Source: Acinetobacter larvae (GTDB lineage Bacteria; Pseudomonadota; Gammaproteobacteria; Pseudomonadales; Moraxellaceae). Taken from it: DNA of 64,000 nt. How positions within the stretch are numbered: the first letter of the stretch is position 1; every line of letters starts with the position of its first letter. Below, piece by piece: positions 25,409 to 34,399 of the stretch. The DNA is taken from NCBI RefSeq assembly GCF_001704115.1, contig NZ_CP016895.1, forward strand, positions 3,286,001 through 3,350,000, written 5' to 3'. The translations under genes and the position numbers were made by a program. The notes beneath the pieces were generated by a model. It saw nothing but the letters and a program-made list of their open reading frames with translations, had not been told where the DNA came from and ran no database searches.

Positions 25409-25844
25409 TCCTCAGATGTGATGCCCAGCATTCAATTTCAATACCATGTCTGGTCAGATCAACAGATCCTGACCATCATACCATAGAGCACCAGATAGTA
25501 GATCAGACCGTAGATCACAGAAATATTCTTTCATTTGAGCAATCATGCGACCTATCATCGTGGTAATATCGCGCATGCTTTACATCATGCAGATCTCTGC
25601 CACCCTGCCGATAGCTATACCGTATTTATTCATCAGGCTGAACCGCAACGACGACACAGCCGAGCGCCAGCATAGTGCTCTAGCAATAATGACTATTGAT
25701 ATCGTTCAGACTGTTCAATACACGCAATGATCGGCGAAGCCTTAGCGCTTCATTTTTGAAGCCAATTCTCGGATAATCTTTCTATTTTTTAACATGAAGT
25801 CCTGGGCAGTCCAGTATGACAGCGCAGAACAATTAGGTACCAGT
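25409..25844. other. Gene-free stretch before osmC-ycaO
   Basis: It contains a hairpin (TGGTCAG...CTGACCA, near 25453-25477) about 45 bp after the barrel gene without a T run, and a short GCTTCA/TGAAGC hairpin near 25747. Short open frames here lack ribosome sites and family features, and I do not call a gene. Confidence 0.45.
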
Positions 25845-28052
25845 ATGGAAATCAAAGTCAATTTTCTCGACAACCTTCGGCTTGAGGCCAAGTTTGATGA
25901 CTTCACCGTGGTCGCCGATCAACCAATACGCTATAAAGGTGATGGCTCAGCACCTGGACCTTTCGACTATTTTCTCGCCTCTTCGGCCATGTGTGCTGCG
26001 TACTTTGTCAAAGTCTATTGTGTAGCGCGCGATATCCCCACCGAAAATATTCGACTCTCACAAAATAATATCGTTGATCCTGAAAACCGCTATAAGCAAA
26101 TTTTTAAAATCCAAGTCGAACTGCCATCGGATATCTCAGCCAAAGACCGTCAAGGGATCTTACGTGCCATCGAACGCTGTACCGTCAAAAAAGTAGTACA
26201 AACTGGTCCTGAGTTCGTGATTGAAGAAGTCGACAACCTCGATGCCGATGCCCAAGCGCTGCTCATCCCCAGCAATGACTTACACGGTGCAACCTGCATA
26301 AAGGGTAAAGACTTACCACTACAACAAACCATTGCCAATATGTCGGGAATCTTAGCCGATCTTGGGATGAAAATTGAAATCTCCTCTTGGCGTAATATCG
26401 TACCCAATGTCTGGTCATTGCATATTCGTGATGCTCAATCGCCAATGTGCTTTACCAACGGCAAAGGCTCAAGCAAAGAAAGTGCATTGGCATCGGCATT
26501 AGGCGAGTTTATTGAACGTTTAAACTGTAACTTCTTCTATAATGATCAGTTTTGGGGTGAAGACATTGCCAATGCGGCTTTTGTCCATTATCCAGAAGAA
26601 AAATGGTTCCAACCCGGACCCAACGATGAACTCCCTGTTGAAATCTTAGATGACTATTGTCTGGCTATTTATAATCCAGAAGATGAACTGCGTGGTTCGC
26701 ATCTGTATGACACCAACTCGGGCAACATTGCACGAGGTATCTGTTCACTGCCTTATGTCCGTCAGTCTGATGGTGCAACGGTTTATTTTCCATCAAACCT
26801 GATTGAAAATTTATTTTTAAGTAATGGTATGAGTGCCGGCAATAGCTTGGCGGAGGCGCAAGTACAGTGTCTGTCAGAGATTTTTGAACGTGCGGTAAAA
26901 CGCGATATTATTCAAGGTGAAATTGCACTGCCTGATGTGCCGACAGAAGTACTCGCCAAGTACCCAAGTATCGTCGCGGGCATTCAAGGCTTAGAAGAAC
27001 AAGGCTTTCCTGTTTTAGTTAAAGATGCTTCACTCGGTGGGCAATTCCCGGTGATGTGTGTCACCTTGATGAACCCGCGTACTGGTGGTGTATTTGCCTC
27101 TTTTGGTGCTCACCCAAGTTTTGAGGTTGCCTTAGAACGTAGCCTGACCGAACTATTACAAGGGCGTAGTTTTGAAGGGCTAAATGACTTGCCCCAACCC
27201 AGCTTTAGCCAAAATGCCGTCACAGAACCCAATAACTATGTGGAACACTTTATCGACTCCAGTGGTGTGGTGTCATGGCGTTTCTTCAGTGCCAAAGCAG
27301 ACTATGACTTTGTCGAATGGGACTTTAGCCAACAAGCGCAAGCCAGCAATGCCGAACAAGCTGAAGTATTGTTTAACATCCTCAAAACCCTCGACAAAAA
27401 AGCCTATATGGCGGTGTACCAGCATCTTGGTGCAACAGCATGCCGTATTTTAGTACCGGATTATTCTGAGATTTATTTAGTTGAAGATTTAATTTGGGAC
27501 AATACCAACCGTGCTTTGGCATTCCGTTCTGACATTCTCAATCTACATCGTTTAGACGATGAGGCATTAGCGGCATTGGTCGAACGCTTAGAAGAAAGTG
27601 AACTGGATGAATATACCGAGATTAAAACCCTGATCGGGATCGAGTTTGATGACAATACCGTGTGGGGGCAATTGACCATTTTAGAACTCAAACTGTTGAT
27701 CTATGTTGCCTTACAGCAATTTGAAGCAGCCAAAGATCTGGTCGAAGCCTTCTTGCAATACAACACCAATACCGTGGAACGCGGACTGTTTTATCAGTGT
27801 ATGAATGTGGTGTTGGAAGTGATCTTGGACGATGAACTCGAACTAGAAGATTTTGAAGCCAATTTCCGTCGCATGTTTAAAGATGAACGTATGGATGCCG
27901 TGCTGGGCTCAGTCAATGGTAGCGTGCGTTTCTATGGTCTTAGCACCACCAATATGCAATTGGAAGGTTTAGATCGTCATTTACGCCTGATTGAAAGTTA
28001 TAAGAAACTTCACCAAGCGCGCGCACGCGCAGCAGCTTCGACTGCACAATAA
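25845..28052 (+). CDS. ycaO: OsmC-YcaO fusion protein
   Basis: A 735-residue protein from the ATG at 25845; an in-frame ATG at 25794 lacks a ribosome site and adds non-conserved residues. Residues about 1-140 form an OsmC/Ohr-like domain (ending KKVVQTGPEFVIEE). The rest is a YcaO domain with FTNGKGSSKESALASALGEFIERL, whose Glu residues coordinate ATP-Mg in this superfamily, and an acidic helical C-terminus. E. coli YcaO lacks the OsmC part and assists RimO in methylthiolating ribosomal protein S12. Here OsmC may supply sulfur chemistry, which is inference. A strong terminator follows. Confidence 0.9.
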   Translation: MEIKVNFLDNLRLEAKFDDFTVVADQPIRYKGDGSAPGPFDYFLASSAMCAAYFVKVYCVARDIPTENIRLSQNNIVDPENRYKQIFKIQVELPSDISAKDRQGILRAIERCTVKKVVQTGPEFVIEEVDNLDADAQALLIPSNDLHGATCIKGKDLPLQQTIANMSGILADLGMKIEISSWRNIVPNVWSLHIRDAQSPMCFTNGKGSSKESALASALGEFIERLNCNFFYNDQFWGEDIANAAFVHYPEEKWFQPGPNDELPVEILDDYCLAIYNPEDELRGSHLYDTNSGNIARGICSLPYVRQSDGATVYFPSNLIENLFLSNGMSAGNSLAEAQVQCLSEIFERAVKRDIIQGEIALPDVPTEVLAKYPSIVAGIQGLEEQGFPVLVKDASLGGQFPVMCVTLMNPRTGGVFASFGAHPSFEVALERSLTELLQGRSFEGLNDLPQPSFSQNAVTEPNNYVEHFIDSSGVVSWRFFSAKADYDFVEWDFSQQAQASNAEQAEVLFNILKTLDKKAYMAVYQHLGATACRILVPDYSEIYLVEDLIWDNTNRALAFRSDILNLHRLDDEALAALVERLEESELDEYTEIKTLIGIEFDDNTVWGQLTILELKLLIYVALQQFEAAKDLVEAFLQYNTNTVERGLFYQCMNVVLEVILDDELELEDFEANFRRMFKDERMDAVLGSVNGSVRFYGLSTTNMQLEGLDRHLRLIESYKKLHQARARAAASTAQ

Positions 28053-28122
28053 GCTTGGCGGTAGATCTAAAGCAGCTCTGTGAGCACCAGCAGATCAGAT
28101 GCAAAAATGACACCGCCATACC

Positions 28123-28155
28123 AACTGCTCGCCACTGCGCGGGCAGTTTGCTTTT
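28123..28155 (+). terminator. Terminator after osmC-ycaO
   Basis: A 10-bp stem AACTGCTCGC/GCGGGCAGTT (one G-U) with loop CACTGC is followed by TGCTTTT, 70 bp beyond the stop codon. Confidence 0.75.
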
Positions 28156-28340
28156 CAATAAGCATTTACCACAATTAAAATGATATGCCTAAAATAATAT
28201 ACCCACATATTAAAATTAAACGTGTCAATAGATCATTTTATTTTAAATCAGCATAGCCTCAGCGCAATTTATGCTCTATGATAGGCGCTATTCAAAAATT
28301 CTTTTTAGTATAATTTATACCAAATATTGATCGATATAAT

Positions 28341-28430
28341 ATGCAATATTCTAAAACGATAGCCCAATTGATTGGCAGCATTGCTCAAAATAATCGTATG
28401 CTAACGCTGAGTTTTCCCAATCAAAGGGAT
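28341..28430 (+). pseudogene. Probable 5' remnant of a vgrG gene
   Basis: From the ATG at 28341 the first 30 codons read MQYSKTIAQLIGSIAQNNRM and continue LTLSFPNQRD. This resembles the start of Acinetobacter VgrG spike proteins (a short helix followed by NR-L-L-F-N). After about codon 30 the similarity stops, and the frame ends at a stop a few dozen codons later. A VgrG-like 3' piece occurs 6.4 kb downstream on the same strand, which supports this reading. The evidence is short and the call tentative. Confidence 0.4.
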
Positions 28431-28588
28431 TCTCACGCCAAAACAAGCACTCATATGGCGAGGCAATACCGCGCATAATACTGGTGTAGGCGTCATTTCC
28501 TTTGCATAACATAGCGATTTCACTTCTATTGACATCCTCCCCGACCTAAAGGACATAGGTATGTATCTACACAAATATTATTAATTCG
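28431..28588. other. Decayed sequence with IS605-like subterminal motif
   Basis: No coding frame is supported. TTGACATCCTCCCCGACCT near 28529-28547 followed by AAAGGACATAGGT resembles the degenerate hairpin end of IS200/IS605-type elements. It suggests an old insertion, but no transposase of that family remains. Confidence 0.3.
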
Positions 28589-28620
28589 GTTAAATTGGAG
28601 AGCATGCTCTCCAATTTAAC
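28589..28620. repeat. Perfect 32-bp palindrome
   Basis: Arms of 16 bp with no loop: GTTAAATTGGAGAGCA at 28589-28604 and its exact complement TGCTCTCCAATTTAAC at 28605-28620. It abuts the transposase remnant and runs into its reading frame. It could be two inverted IS ends fused, or a hairpin at the 5' edge of the element. Confidence 0.9.
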
Positions 28621-29244
28621 ATTTCCAACTTAGACTCTCGTTTAACCAAACGTTATGCAGAGTTAGTCCGACTCAATATGAATCCAATTGCTAATCTTGC
28701 TCCGAGTATCAAAGATATTGCCTCTGCCCAAAAAACCAATTTTGCAACAACCTAAGCAATCTGGCGATTTTTAAATAACGAACGAATTTCTTTTCAACAA
28801 CACAATCAACCTCTTCAACTCCTAGCATCGCAACAACTGATTGATTCAAAGAATAATTATGCCCTTGTTGCTCATGATTGGTCTCAACTTCAATATGTTC
28901 AACATTCTAATAAAATAAATAAACGACAACGCACTCATGCTTATGACACGGGATATGAATTACAAAGTAGTTTATTAATTGATGCTGATCAGGGATTACC
29001 TATCGCACCCTTAGCACAAACTTTATGTGATAGCACAGGACGTTATTCAACGTTTCAAGATTATGCTGAAAAGGAGAATCACCTCAATGCATTAATGCAG
29101 CAAATTGATCATATTGAATCAATGAACTTGGAGAAAAAATTGGTTCATATGATAGATCGTGAAGGAGACTCTATTGCACACCTTAGAGAGACGCAGCAAA
29201 CTGCTGAAGAAATCCAACATAGAAAATCTTTAGGTTTTTGTTAG
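28606..29244 (+). pseudogene. IS4-family-type transposase, 3'-truncated, with internal stop
   Basis: An open frame encodes NISNLDSRLTKRYAELVRL and continues with FLNNER, VAHDWSQLQY (first DDE Asp), TGYELQSSLL and HMIDREGDS (second Asp). It is interrupted by TAA at 28753-28755 and ends at 29242 before the region of the catalytic Glu. It is therefore a dead fragment of about 210 codons. The last codons (HRKSLGFC) may belong to an rhs toxin tail joined to the fragment, since the next gene resembles an immunity gene. The exact IS is not identified. Confidence 0.75.
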
Positions 29245-29265
29245 TTTAATAAAGAAGGATTAAGA

Positions 29266-29691
29266 ATGTTAAGTCAAAAAGTAATAGCATACTTAAAATT
29301 AAATAATAGCTGGTTTGATGAAATAGAACCAAATGATTATGAAATAATTTTAGAGAAAATCGGGATTAATATAAATTCAGATTTTGGAAAATTCTACGCT
29401 TGTGCAGAAGAATATGCAGGCGGTTTCCATTCTAAAGACTTTGAATTGTGGCAAATTTGTTGGATGTATGACAATGGAGATTATTTAGAAATTAGAAAAA
29501 TAATGAATAAGAATTTATCCCTATCTGACGATTACTACATACTTAGTGAGTTTGAGGGTGAGGCTGCTTATTTTTATAATAAAACAACACAATGTGTAGA
29601 ATTAATTGGTTATTCTGAATCTGGAATAAAAAAAATACAGTCTTGGTCATCATTTAATAACTTCTTGGAATGGTATTTTAATCTAAATTAA
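29266..29691 (+). CDS. SMI1/KNR4 (SUKH)-like immunity protein
   Basis: A 141-residue A/T-rich gene preceded by GAAGGA. The protein has the SUKH-type pattern: an N-terminal helix followed by [16 protein letters not shown], a central [11 protein letters not shown] segment and a C-terminal [13 protein letters not shown] helix. SUKH proteins often neutralise toxins of polymorphic-toxin and contact-dependent systems. It lies between a transposase remnant and an rhs core fragment, so its cognate toxin gene has probably been lost except for a few codons. Function is inferred from fold pattern and neighbours. Confidence 0.7.
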   Translation: MLSQKVIAYLKLNNSWFDEIEPNDYEIILEKIGININSDFGKFYACAEEYAGGFHSKDFELWQICWMYDNGDYLEIRKIMNKNLSLSDDYYILSEFEGEAAYFYNKTTQCVELIGYSESGIKKIQSWSSFNNFLEWYFNLN

Positions 29692-29694
29692 TAA

Positions 29695-29841
29695 AAACCG
29701 GTTTACATTATAATCATTTCCGTTATTATGACCCCGATGCTGGCAGATTTATTAGCCATGATCCGATTGTTTTAATCGGTGGCGAAAACCATTTTCAATA
29801 TGCACCTAATCCAGTGTATTGAGTCGATCCGTGGGGGTTGG
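29695..29841 (+). repeat. 147-bp direct repeat of rhs core, copy 1
   Basis: This segment encodes the end of the Rhs repeat core ([18 protein letters not shown] and following residues to DPWGL). It matches 30871-31017 over the same 147-bp length with scattered substitutions. Such copies arise where displaced rhs C-terminal cassettes accumulate behind the active gene. Confidence 0.9.
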
Positions 29842-29978
29842 TTGAAAATCGAGGAAGAATACAAGCTTAAGGCTTGAAACTCGAACAATCTGTAGCATGG
29901 AATCAAGATACACCTTTGACTAGAGACCAAGCAAAACAGATGATACAGGAGTTAAAGAGTAAGTTAAGTAATGTTTAA
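29695..29978 (+). pseudogene. Orphan rhs core end with C-terminal toxin tail, two stop codons
   Basis: The frame starts within the Rhs core ([20 protein letters not shown]). It contains TGA (29820-29822) where the other copy has Trp in [11 protein letters not shown], and TAA at 29868-29870 just after the DPWGL junction. The downstream tail GLKLEQSVAWNQDTPLTRDQ continues to KSKLSNV and a TAA at 29976-29978, overlapping the next ATG at 29971. Without a start and with two stops it is not expressed as a whole. The tail is a short variable toxin end of unknown activity. Confidence 0.85.
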
Positions 29979-30312
29979 AAATTATCTAAAAGACTATGAT
30001 GAGTATATAAAACTTGAGAAGTATGTTTACGATTACTTTTTAGAAAGCATTGATGATAAAAAATGGATTACACCTTATTATCAAACACATTTTATGGATG
30101 GAACTCCTTTTTTTGATGCCAACCCTATTTACTCTGCAAAAAATTTAGAGGAAAATTATATTATAAAATTAATCATCGATGAAAATTCTCAAAAAATTAT
30201 AAAATTTAAAAGTAATATTGATTCAACAAAATTGTATACCTATATTTGCAACATAAAAAAATTAAAAAAGACAATTAAGAAAATACAAAAAAAACATTTT
30301 AATCGCACATGA
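29971..30312 (+). CDS. Putative immunity protein of an orphan rhs toxin tail
   Basis: A 113-residue, very A/T-rich gene whose ATG overlaps the stop of the preceding rhs tail by 8 bp. This is the classic toxin-immunity arrangement. The protein begins MFKNYLKDYDEYIKLEKYVY and ends in a Lys-rich helix (KKLKKTIKKIQKKHF). No family is recognised. The last codons may have been altered by the junction with the following rhs core fragment. Immunity is inferred from position only. Confidence 0.6.
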   Translation: MFKNYLKDYDEYIKLEKYVYDYFLESIDDKKWITPYYQTHFMDGTPFFDANPIYSAKNLEENYIIKLIIDENSQKIIKFKSNIDSTKLYTYICNIKKLKKTIKKIQKKHFNRT

Positions 30313-31413
30313 GCAAACACGACTGATTGAACAACGTGCTGTCTGGAATGTTTGGGATGGCAATCGCATTCTACAAGACCATAATGGCAAGCATGTCTTT
30401 ACCACGGTCTATGAGGTCGATAGCTTTGTGCCCTTAGCACGATTGGTCTGGTTGGATGATCCACTGACCCAAGCCGCCAATGATGCACCAGCACTGAGCA
30501 GAGCGGATACTGAAAAGCTACAACAGTTACAAGCCCAAGCCATTGCCCATATCGGTGAGCTTGGTGGGGTCAACAGCCTCCCGACTGCCGCCAATGACGA
30601 GCCCCCCAGCCATAGTACCCATCAACTATATTGGTATCAAAATGACCATTTGGGTACACCTAGAGAGCTGACGGATCAGCAAGGTGATATTGCATGGGAT
30701 GAGCAAAACGAAGTAGCACTTCGTTGCAGCGCAAGATCAGGTCTGGGGCAATACCGTGAGCGTGGAATGGCAAGCGACCGCCCAACAGCTCAATCCGATT
30801 CAGCTTAATGCTTATGAGCAAGCCTTTTTATTACAGCCACATCGTTTCCAAGGTCAGATCTACGATATCGAAACCGGTTTACATTATAATCGTTTCCGTT
30901 ATTATGACCCCGATGCTGGCCGATTTATCAGCCATGATCCGATTGGATTACTCGGCGGCGAAAATCATTTTCAATATGCACCCAATCCTGTGGAATGGGT
31001 CGATCCTTGGGGGTTGGCATTTAAACTTGGGAATGTTGATGGCATTACCAGAAGAAAAGCAACACAAGGATATCTTGACTTAAAAACGTCAAGAGCAGCA
31101 AGAAGGGAGGCTATGAGAAGACAAGGTATTCCTACCTCTAAAAGTTATACAAGTACCCTAAAACTTGATCCCAAAGGTTCAATAGATTCTTCTGGTAGAA
31201 GAATGTACGTTGAACAAATAAAAATAAATGGAACTAGTGAGATTCATAAGTTAACAGTTCACCCTGAGGGGCACGTTTTTCCCGAAAGTAAAAATACTCC
31301 TTATAAGACTTATGAAAAAAACATTATCATGACTCTAAAGGTTCACATATAACATATGATAGCGGTTCCCCTCGCTCAACAAACAAATATTCAGGAGATG
31401 ACTTCCGATGTTA
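30302..31413 (+). pseudogene. rhs 3' fragment with C-terminal toxin domain, frameshifted twice
   Basis: The first frame (about 30302-30725) encodes Rhs repeats (VWDGNRILQDHNGKHVFTTV, YWYQNDHLGTPRELTDQQGD). It shifts near 30700-30725 into the frame that carries [18 protein letters not shown], the core end [20 protein letters not shown] and [11 protein letters not shown]. The toxin domain begins around 31020 and includes [20 protein letters not shown] and [12 protein letters not shown] second shift lies in a run of seven A at 31315-31322: one more A would continue as [16 protein letters not shown] to a TAA at 31411-31413, overlapping the next gene's ATG. The toxin resembles HNH-like Rhs endings, but its activity is not certain. 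Confidence 0.8.
30871..31017 (+). repeat. 147-bp direct repeat of rhs core, copy 2
   Basis: Partner of 29695-29841. This copy keeps the Trp codon in [11 protein letters not shown] and the reading frame through the core end. Confidence 0.9.
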
Positions 31414-32022
31414 ATATGCAAATTTAAAAAAGTACCTGACTTTATAACAATTGAGACTAAGCTAAAGAGTTATGAAGGCTTTCTAGCTCTTGACAACAAA
31501 GAAAAGTTAAATAAAATTCTGCTTGAATATTTAAATAATATATCCAACAAAAACATAGAAATATATTTAATTGCAAGAGAACTAAATTTAATAGGGCACC
31601 CTAAAATGATTGATTTTAAAGGTGCTTTGGGATCTAAAAATCTACTAAACTATAATAAGAATAAAATTTATAGCGAAAAATTTTATCTAAATACAGAACT
31701 ATGTTTTTTCGATATCGTACAGTACAATCCAAATAGTAGTGAGAATACAGAACTATTTAATCTAGGATATAATACTGATTTATGTTTTATAAAAGTACAG
31801 GATCAATATGTTTTTTTCTTAAATTTCCTAGATAGTAGTTATGGATTATTATTTTTAAATAACAGCTTCAACTTAAGCAAGAATTACGATGAGATTGATA
31901 TAATTGAAGCAGAAAAATTCTATAATGATTTTCACGGGAATATTCAAGGTATGTTAGATTACATCACTTTTCTAAACCTTGATCCAAACTCAAAACAAGT
32001 TATAAAAAACATCAACAACTAG
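31408..32022 (+). CDS. Putative immunity protein for the frameshifted rhs toxin
   Basis: A 204-residue A/T-rich gene, preceded by CAGGAG at 12 bp. Its ATG overlaps the reconstructed toxin stop (31411-31413), as in coupled toxin-immunity pairs. The protein (MLICKFKKVPDFITIETKLK...) is predicted soluble and mixed alpha/beta, with no signal peptide or membrane helix and no family I recognise. Base composition is clearly lower in G+C than the chromosomal flanks, suggesting import. Confidence 0.65.
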   Translation: MLICKFKKVPDFITIETKLKSYEGFLALDNKEKLNKILLEYLNNISNKNIEIYLIARELNLIGHPKMIDFKGALGSKNLLNYNKNKIYSEKFYLNTELCFFDIVQYNPNSSENTELFNLGYNTDLCFIKVQDQYVFFLNFLDSSYGLLFLNNSFNLSKNYDEIDIIEAEKFYNDFHGNIQGMLDYITFLNLDPNSKQVIKNINN

Positions 32023-32160
32023 GGACAATTGACATTTTCTACAAAAAAAAATAGCGAGATAGTAAAATAAAATCACCAAACCTATTTTTACACTCACCAT
32101 GCCTCGTACAATGTTAAATGATCAACACTGGTCTAAGTTAAAATCTATTTTTAGACGTTT
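32023..32160 (+). mobile_element. IS5-family transposase 5' remnant
   Basis: An ATG at 32099 opens MPRTMLNDQHWSKLKSIF, the typical N-terminus of IS5-family (IS427-type) transposases. Similarity is lost after about 18 codons. The upstream AGGGACAATTGACATTTTCT may be its left terminal region. It is a different element from the complete IS at 32648. Confidence 0.65.
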
Positions 32161-32180
32161 TAATATTTATCTCAAATTAA

Positions 32181-32480
32181 ATATACGAAATAAGGGCAAA
32201 ATGGGTAAGTATAGATGGATCCAACTATAATAAAACGACAAATCCTGGACCAACTCACCAACTTCAATTTAAAATTAGTGAAGATGGATATAAAATGTTA
32301 ACTCAAAATTTAGAGCTTTTAGATATCGATGCAAAAGAGTCTAACAAAACAAAAAAAATTATGCGAAAATCAAATGAGCCTGGAGCTTGCGGTATTGACG
32401 CAGACAGAATAGACGACTTTAATAGCACTATTATTAGCTTTAATATAGTAGAATTACTCACTAAAAAGAAAAGGAGGTAA
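32181..32480 (+). pseudogene. Orphan C-terminal toxin tail (start missing)
   Basis: An open frame of 99 sense codons, without its own start in the first half, begins just after the IS5 remnant. It encodes KWVSIDGSNYNKTTNPGPTH, QLQFKISEDGYKM and an end in ELLTKKKRR. It stops 2 bp before the next gene, whose Shine-Dalgarno (AGGAGG) overlaps its last codons. The layout matches the other toxin tails in this island. A start at 32295 would give only 61 residues. Family not recognised. Confidence 0.55.
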
Positions 32481-32647
32481 TTATGTTATTTGATTTATTT
32501 AAAAATAGTTCATTATCAAAATATATTGAGTATGCTGTTTGCGATGATGATTGCTTAGAGGTTTTTTTTATTGATAGTGATGAACTTTTTATCTTATGGA
32601 ACTCTAATTTAGATATCAACTATGCTACAATCATCTCCAATAATATT

Positions 32648-33595
32648 AGACTTCCTTCATTAATCATTTTTTAAACAGCCATCTTTTTGATCTCCCGCCC
32701 ACTCAAGGTTATATATACCTGCTAATAAATTGAATCTTAAATTTATTCTTTTTCGCCGATTTCTGTACACACAGGATAAGATTTTAAAGATTTTCATTCT
32801 TCCAAAAACATGCTCAATACCAATTCGTCTACGGCTGATTTCTTTATTGAATTTTTTCAGCTGCTTATCTAGAGCACACCCTCTTTTAGCCTTAAAAGGA
32901 ACCAAGCAACCAAATCCAAGTTTTTCTATACCTAAATAGCCCTTGTCAACTATAAAAAATGGTTTAAATTTAAGATATTTAATACTTTTATTAAATATCT
33001 TAAAATCATGAACTCTACCTTTATCGCAACAAACACTCAGTATTTTACCGGTCATATAGTGCATTGAAACTTGAAATTTAATCGTGTGACGTTTCTTTTT
33101 GCCGCTATACCATTTTTTCTGTTTTTTTTGGACGTTGCACGAAAATCTCTGTTGCGTCAACGACAACAACATCCCAATTAGCTTCTTCTCGATCAGGCAT
33201 TTGTTTGGGTAGACTAAATTTCCCTGATTTAATCAGAATATCTTCAATCTTACGGGTGGTTCGGAGTGCACTGGTTTCTGAAACACCATAATTCATGCCG
33301 ACATGGAATAGCGTTCTATATTCCCGCCAATACTCTAAACACAAGAGAAGACGGTCTTCTAAGGGCAATTTTGGAGGGCGACCCTTGCCAGTATTGACTG
33401 GTAATTGAACTCTTAATTCATCCATCATTAAATTAAATGTGGACCAACTAATGCCTGTAAGTCTGCGAAACTTATCATCAGGTAACTTTTTAACGTCTTT
33501 ATATCTCATTGAGATATTATCGCTAAGAATTAGATTTTTAGCTGTATAGTTGGTAATCAAACAGCTGTGTATTTTTTAATTTATGAAGGAAGTCT
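32648..33595 (-). mobile_element. Complete 948-bp IS5-family insertion sequence
   Basis: Terminal inverted repeats start AGACTTCCTTCAT at 32648 and end ATGAAGGAAGTCT at 33595, a perfect 13-bp match with further partial identity inwards. It is flanked by a 3-bp target duplication ATT (32645-32647 and 33596-33598). One transposase region fills the element on the minus strand. It lies inside a putative immunity gene. Confidence 0.9.
32660..33560 (-). CDS. IS5-family DDE transposase in two overlapping frames
   Basis: The upstream frame (33105-33560) carries the DNA-binding part (LTGISWSTFNLMMDELRVQL, GRPPKLPLEDRLLLCLEYWR, YGVSETSALR) and the first catalytic Asp in VVVVDATEIF. The downstream frame (32660-33172) carries KKKRHTIKFQV, the second Asp in FIVDKGYLG and the Glu in GIEHVFGRMK. 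They meet at a run of eight A. One A fewer would fuse them in frame, so either +1-type slippage produces full transposase or the copy carries an indel. The true start is uncertain (TTG at 33560 or ATG at 33509). Confidence 0.85.
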
Positions 33596-34399
33596 ATTAT
33601 AAAAACAGAAATCACACACTCTGATTGCGAGTCATTAAATAACATCTTTTTAACCATGAATACAATTACAACGATAGATCCCCAAAAAACCATGAATAAT
33701 TTTATGAAAAACTATTTCTTCTTTCAATTAAATGCTTGTGAAAAATTAGAATCAAAAAAAATAAAAACACTTTTTTTTAAATTATTTTTATACTCACACC
33801 CAATGAATAGTAAAGACTACAAAACCTTTAAAATAAATAAAGGCAAAATAAAATATAAAGATATCTTTATAAGAAAATATATTGAAAACTATTATGACTT
33901 TTATTATAAAAACTATAAATCCTACTCGAACAAAATAAATATTTCAAAAGAACAATTGCTCACAGCAAAAAAGATTTCTTTAATGATTGCAGATATTATT
34001 GAATCAAAAATCAAAATAAACACTATCGACTTCAAAAATAAAAAAATACAACTTTATCTCAACGATGTAGGTGTTTTCTTAAAAGACTACTACAACGACA
34101 AAGAAAAAATATTTAAATTAATGGAGGATATTGCCAAAGAAAATGATCAAGCCATTCATTTTTTTTTACAAAACTACATTTGCTATATTGTCTTCTTCTC
34201 CCCGAAAGAGCTAAAAGAATTTTTTTCATATTTCAAGACTAAGGAATTAATTTTAACAAAGATTCTTAATTCAATATTTGAAAATTCCATTTTCTTCTAC
34301 ACATACATATTTAGAAAAATTAAAAGCAAAAAAATCAAAAATAAGATTATAAAACTGCTAGATAATGATATAAAAATCAAATATGATATTCATCATTAA

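Larger units (their letters stand above)
32483..34399 (+). pseudogene. 321-codon gene split by an IS5-family insertion (putative immunity gene)
   Basis: The 5' part (32483-32647, 55 codons, strong AGGAGG site) reads MLFDLFKNSSLSKYIEYAVC and onward. The 948-bp IS interrupts it exactly at a codon boundary after ATT. Removing the IS and one ATT target copy joins the frame to 33599-34399 (IKTEITHSDCESLNN, then MNTITTID and onward), giving a 321-residue ORF with no stop. The 3' part alone could be translated from 33656 as 247 residues, but lacks a good ribosome site. The product is A/T-rich, Lys/Phe/Tyr-rich and soluble. It follows a toxin tail, so an immunity role is inferred. Confidence 0.75.

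Noticed and set aside
25545..25730. 61-codon frame upstream of osmC-ycaO
   Set aside because: No ribosome site, no recognisable residues, and codon use unlike the neighbours.
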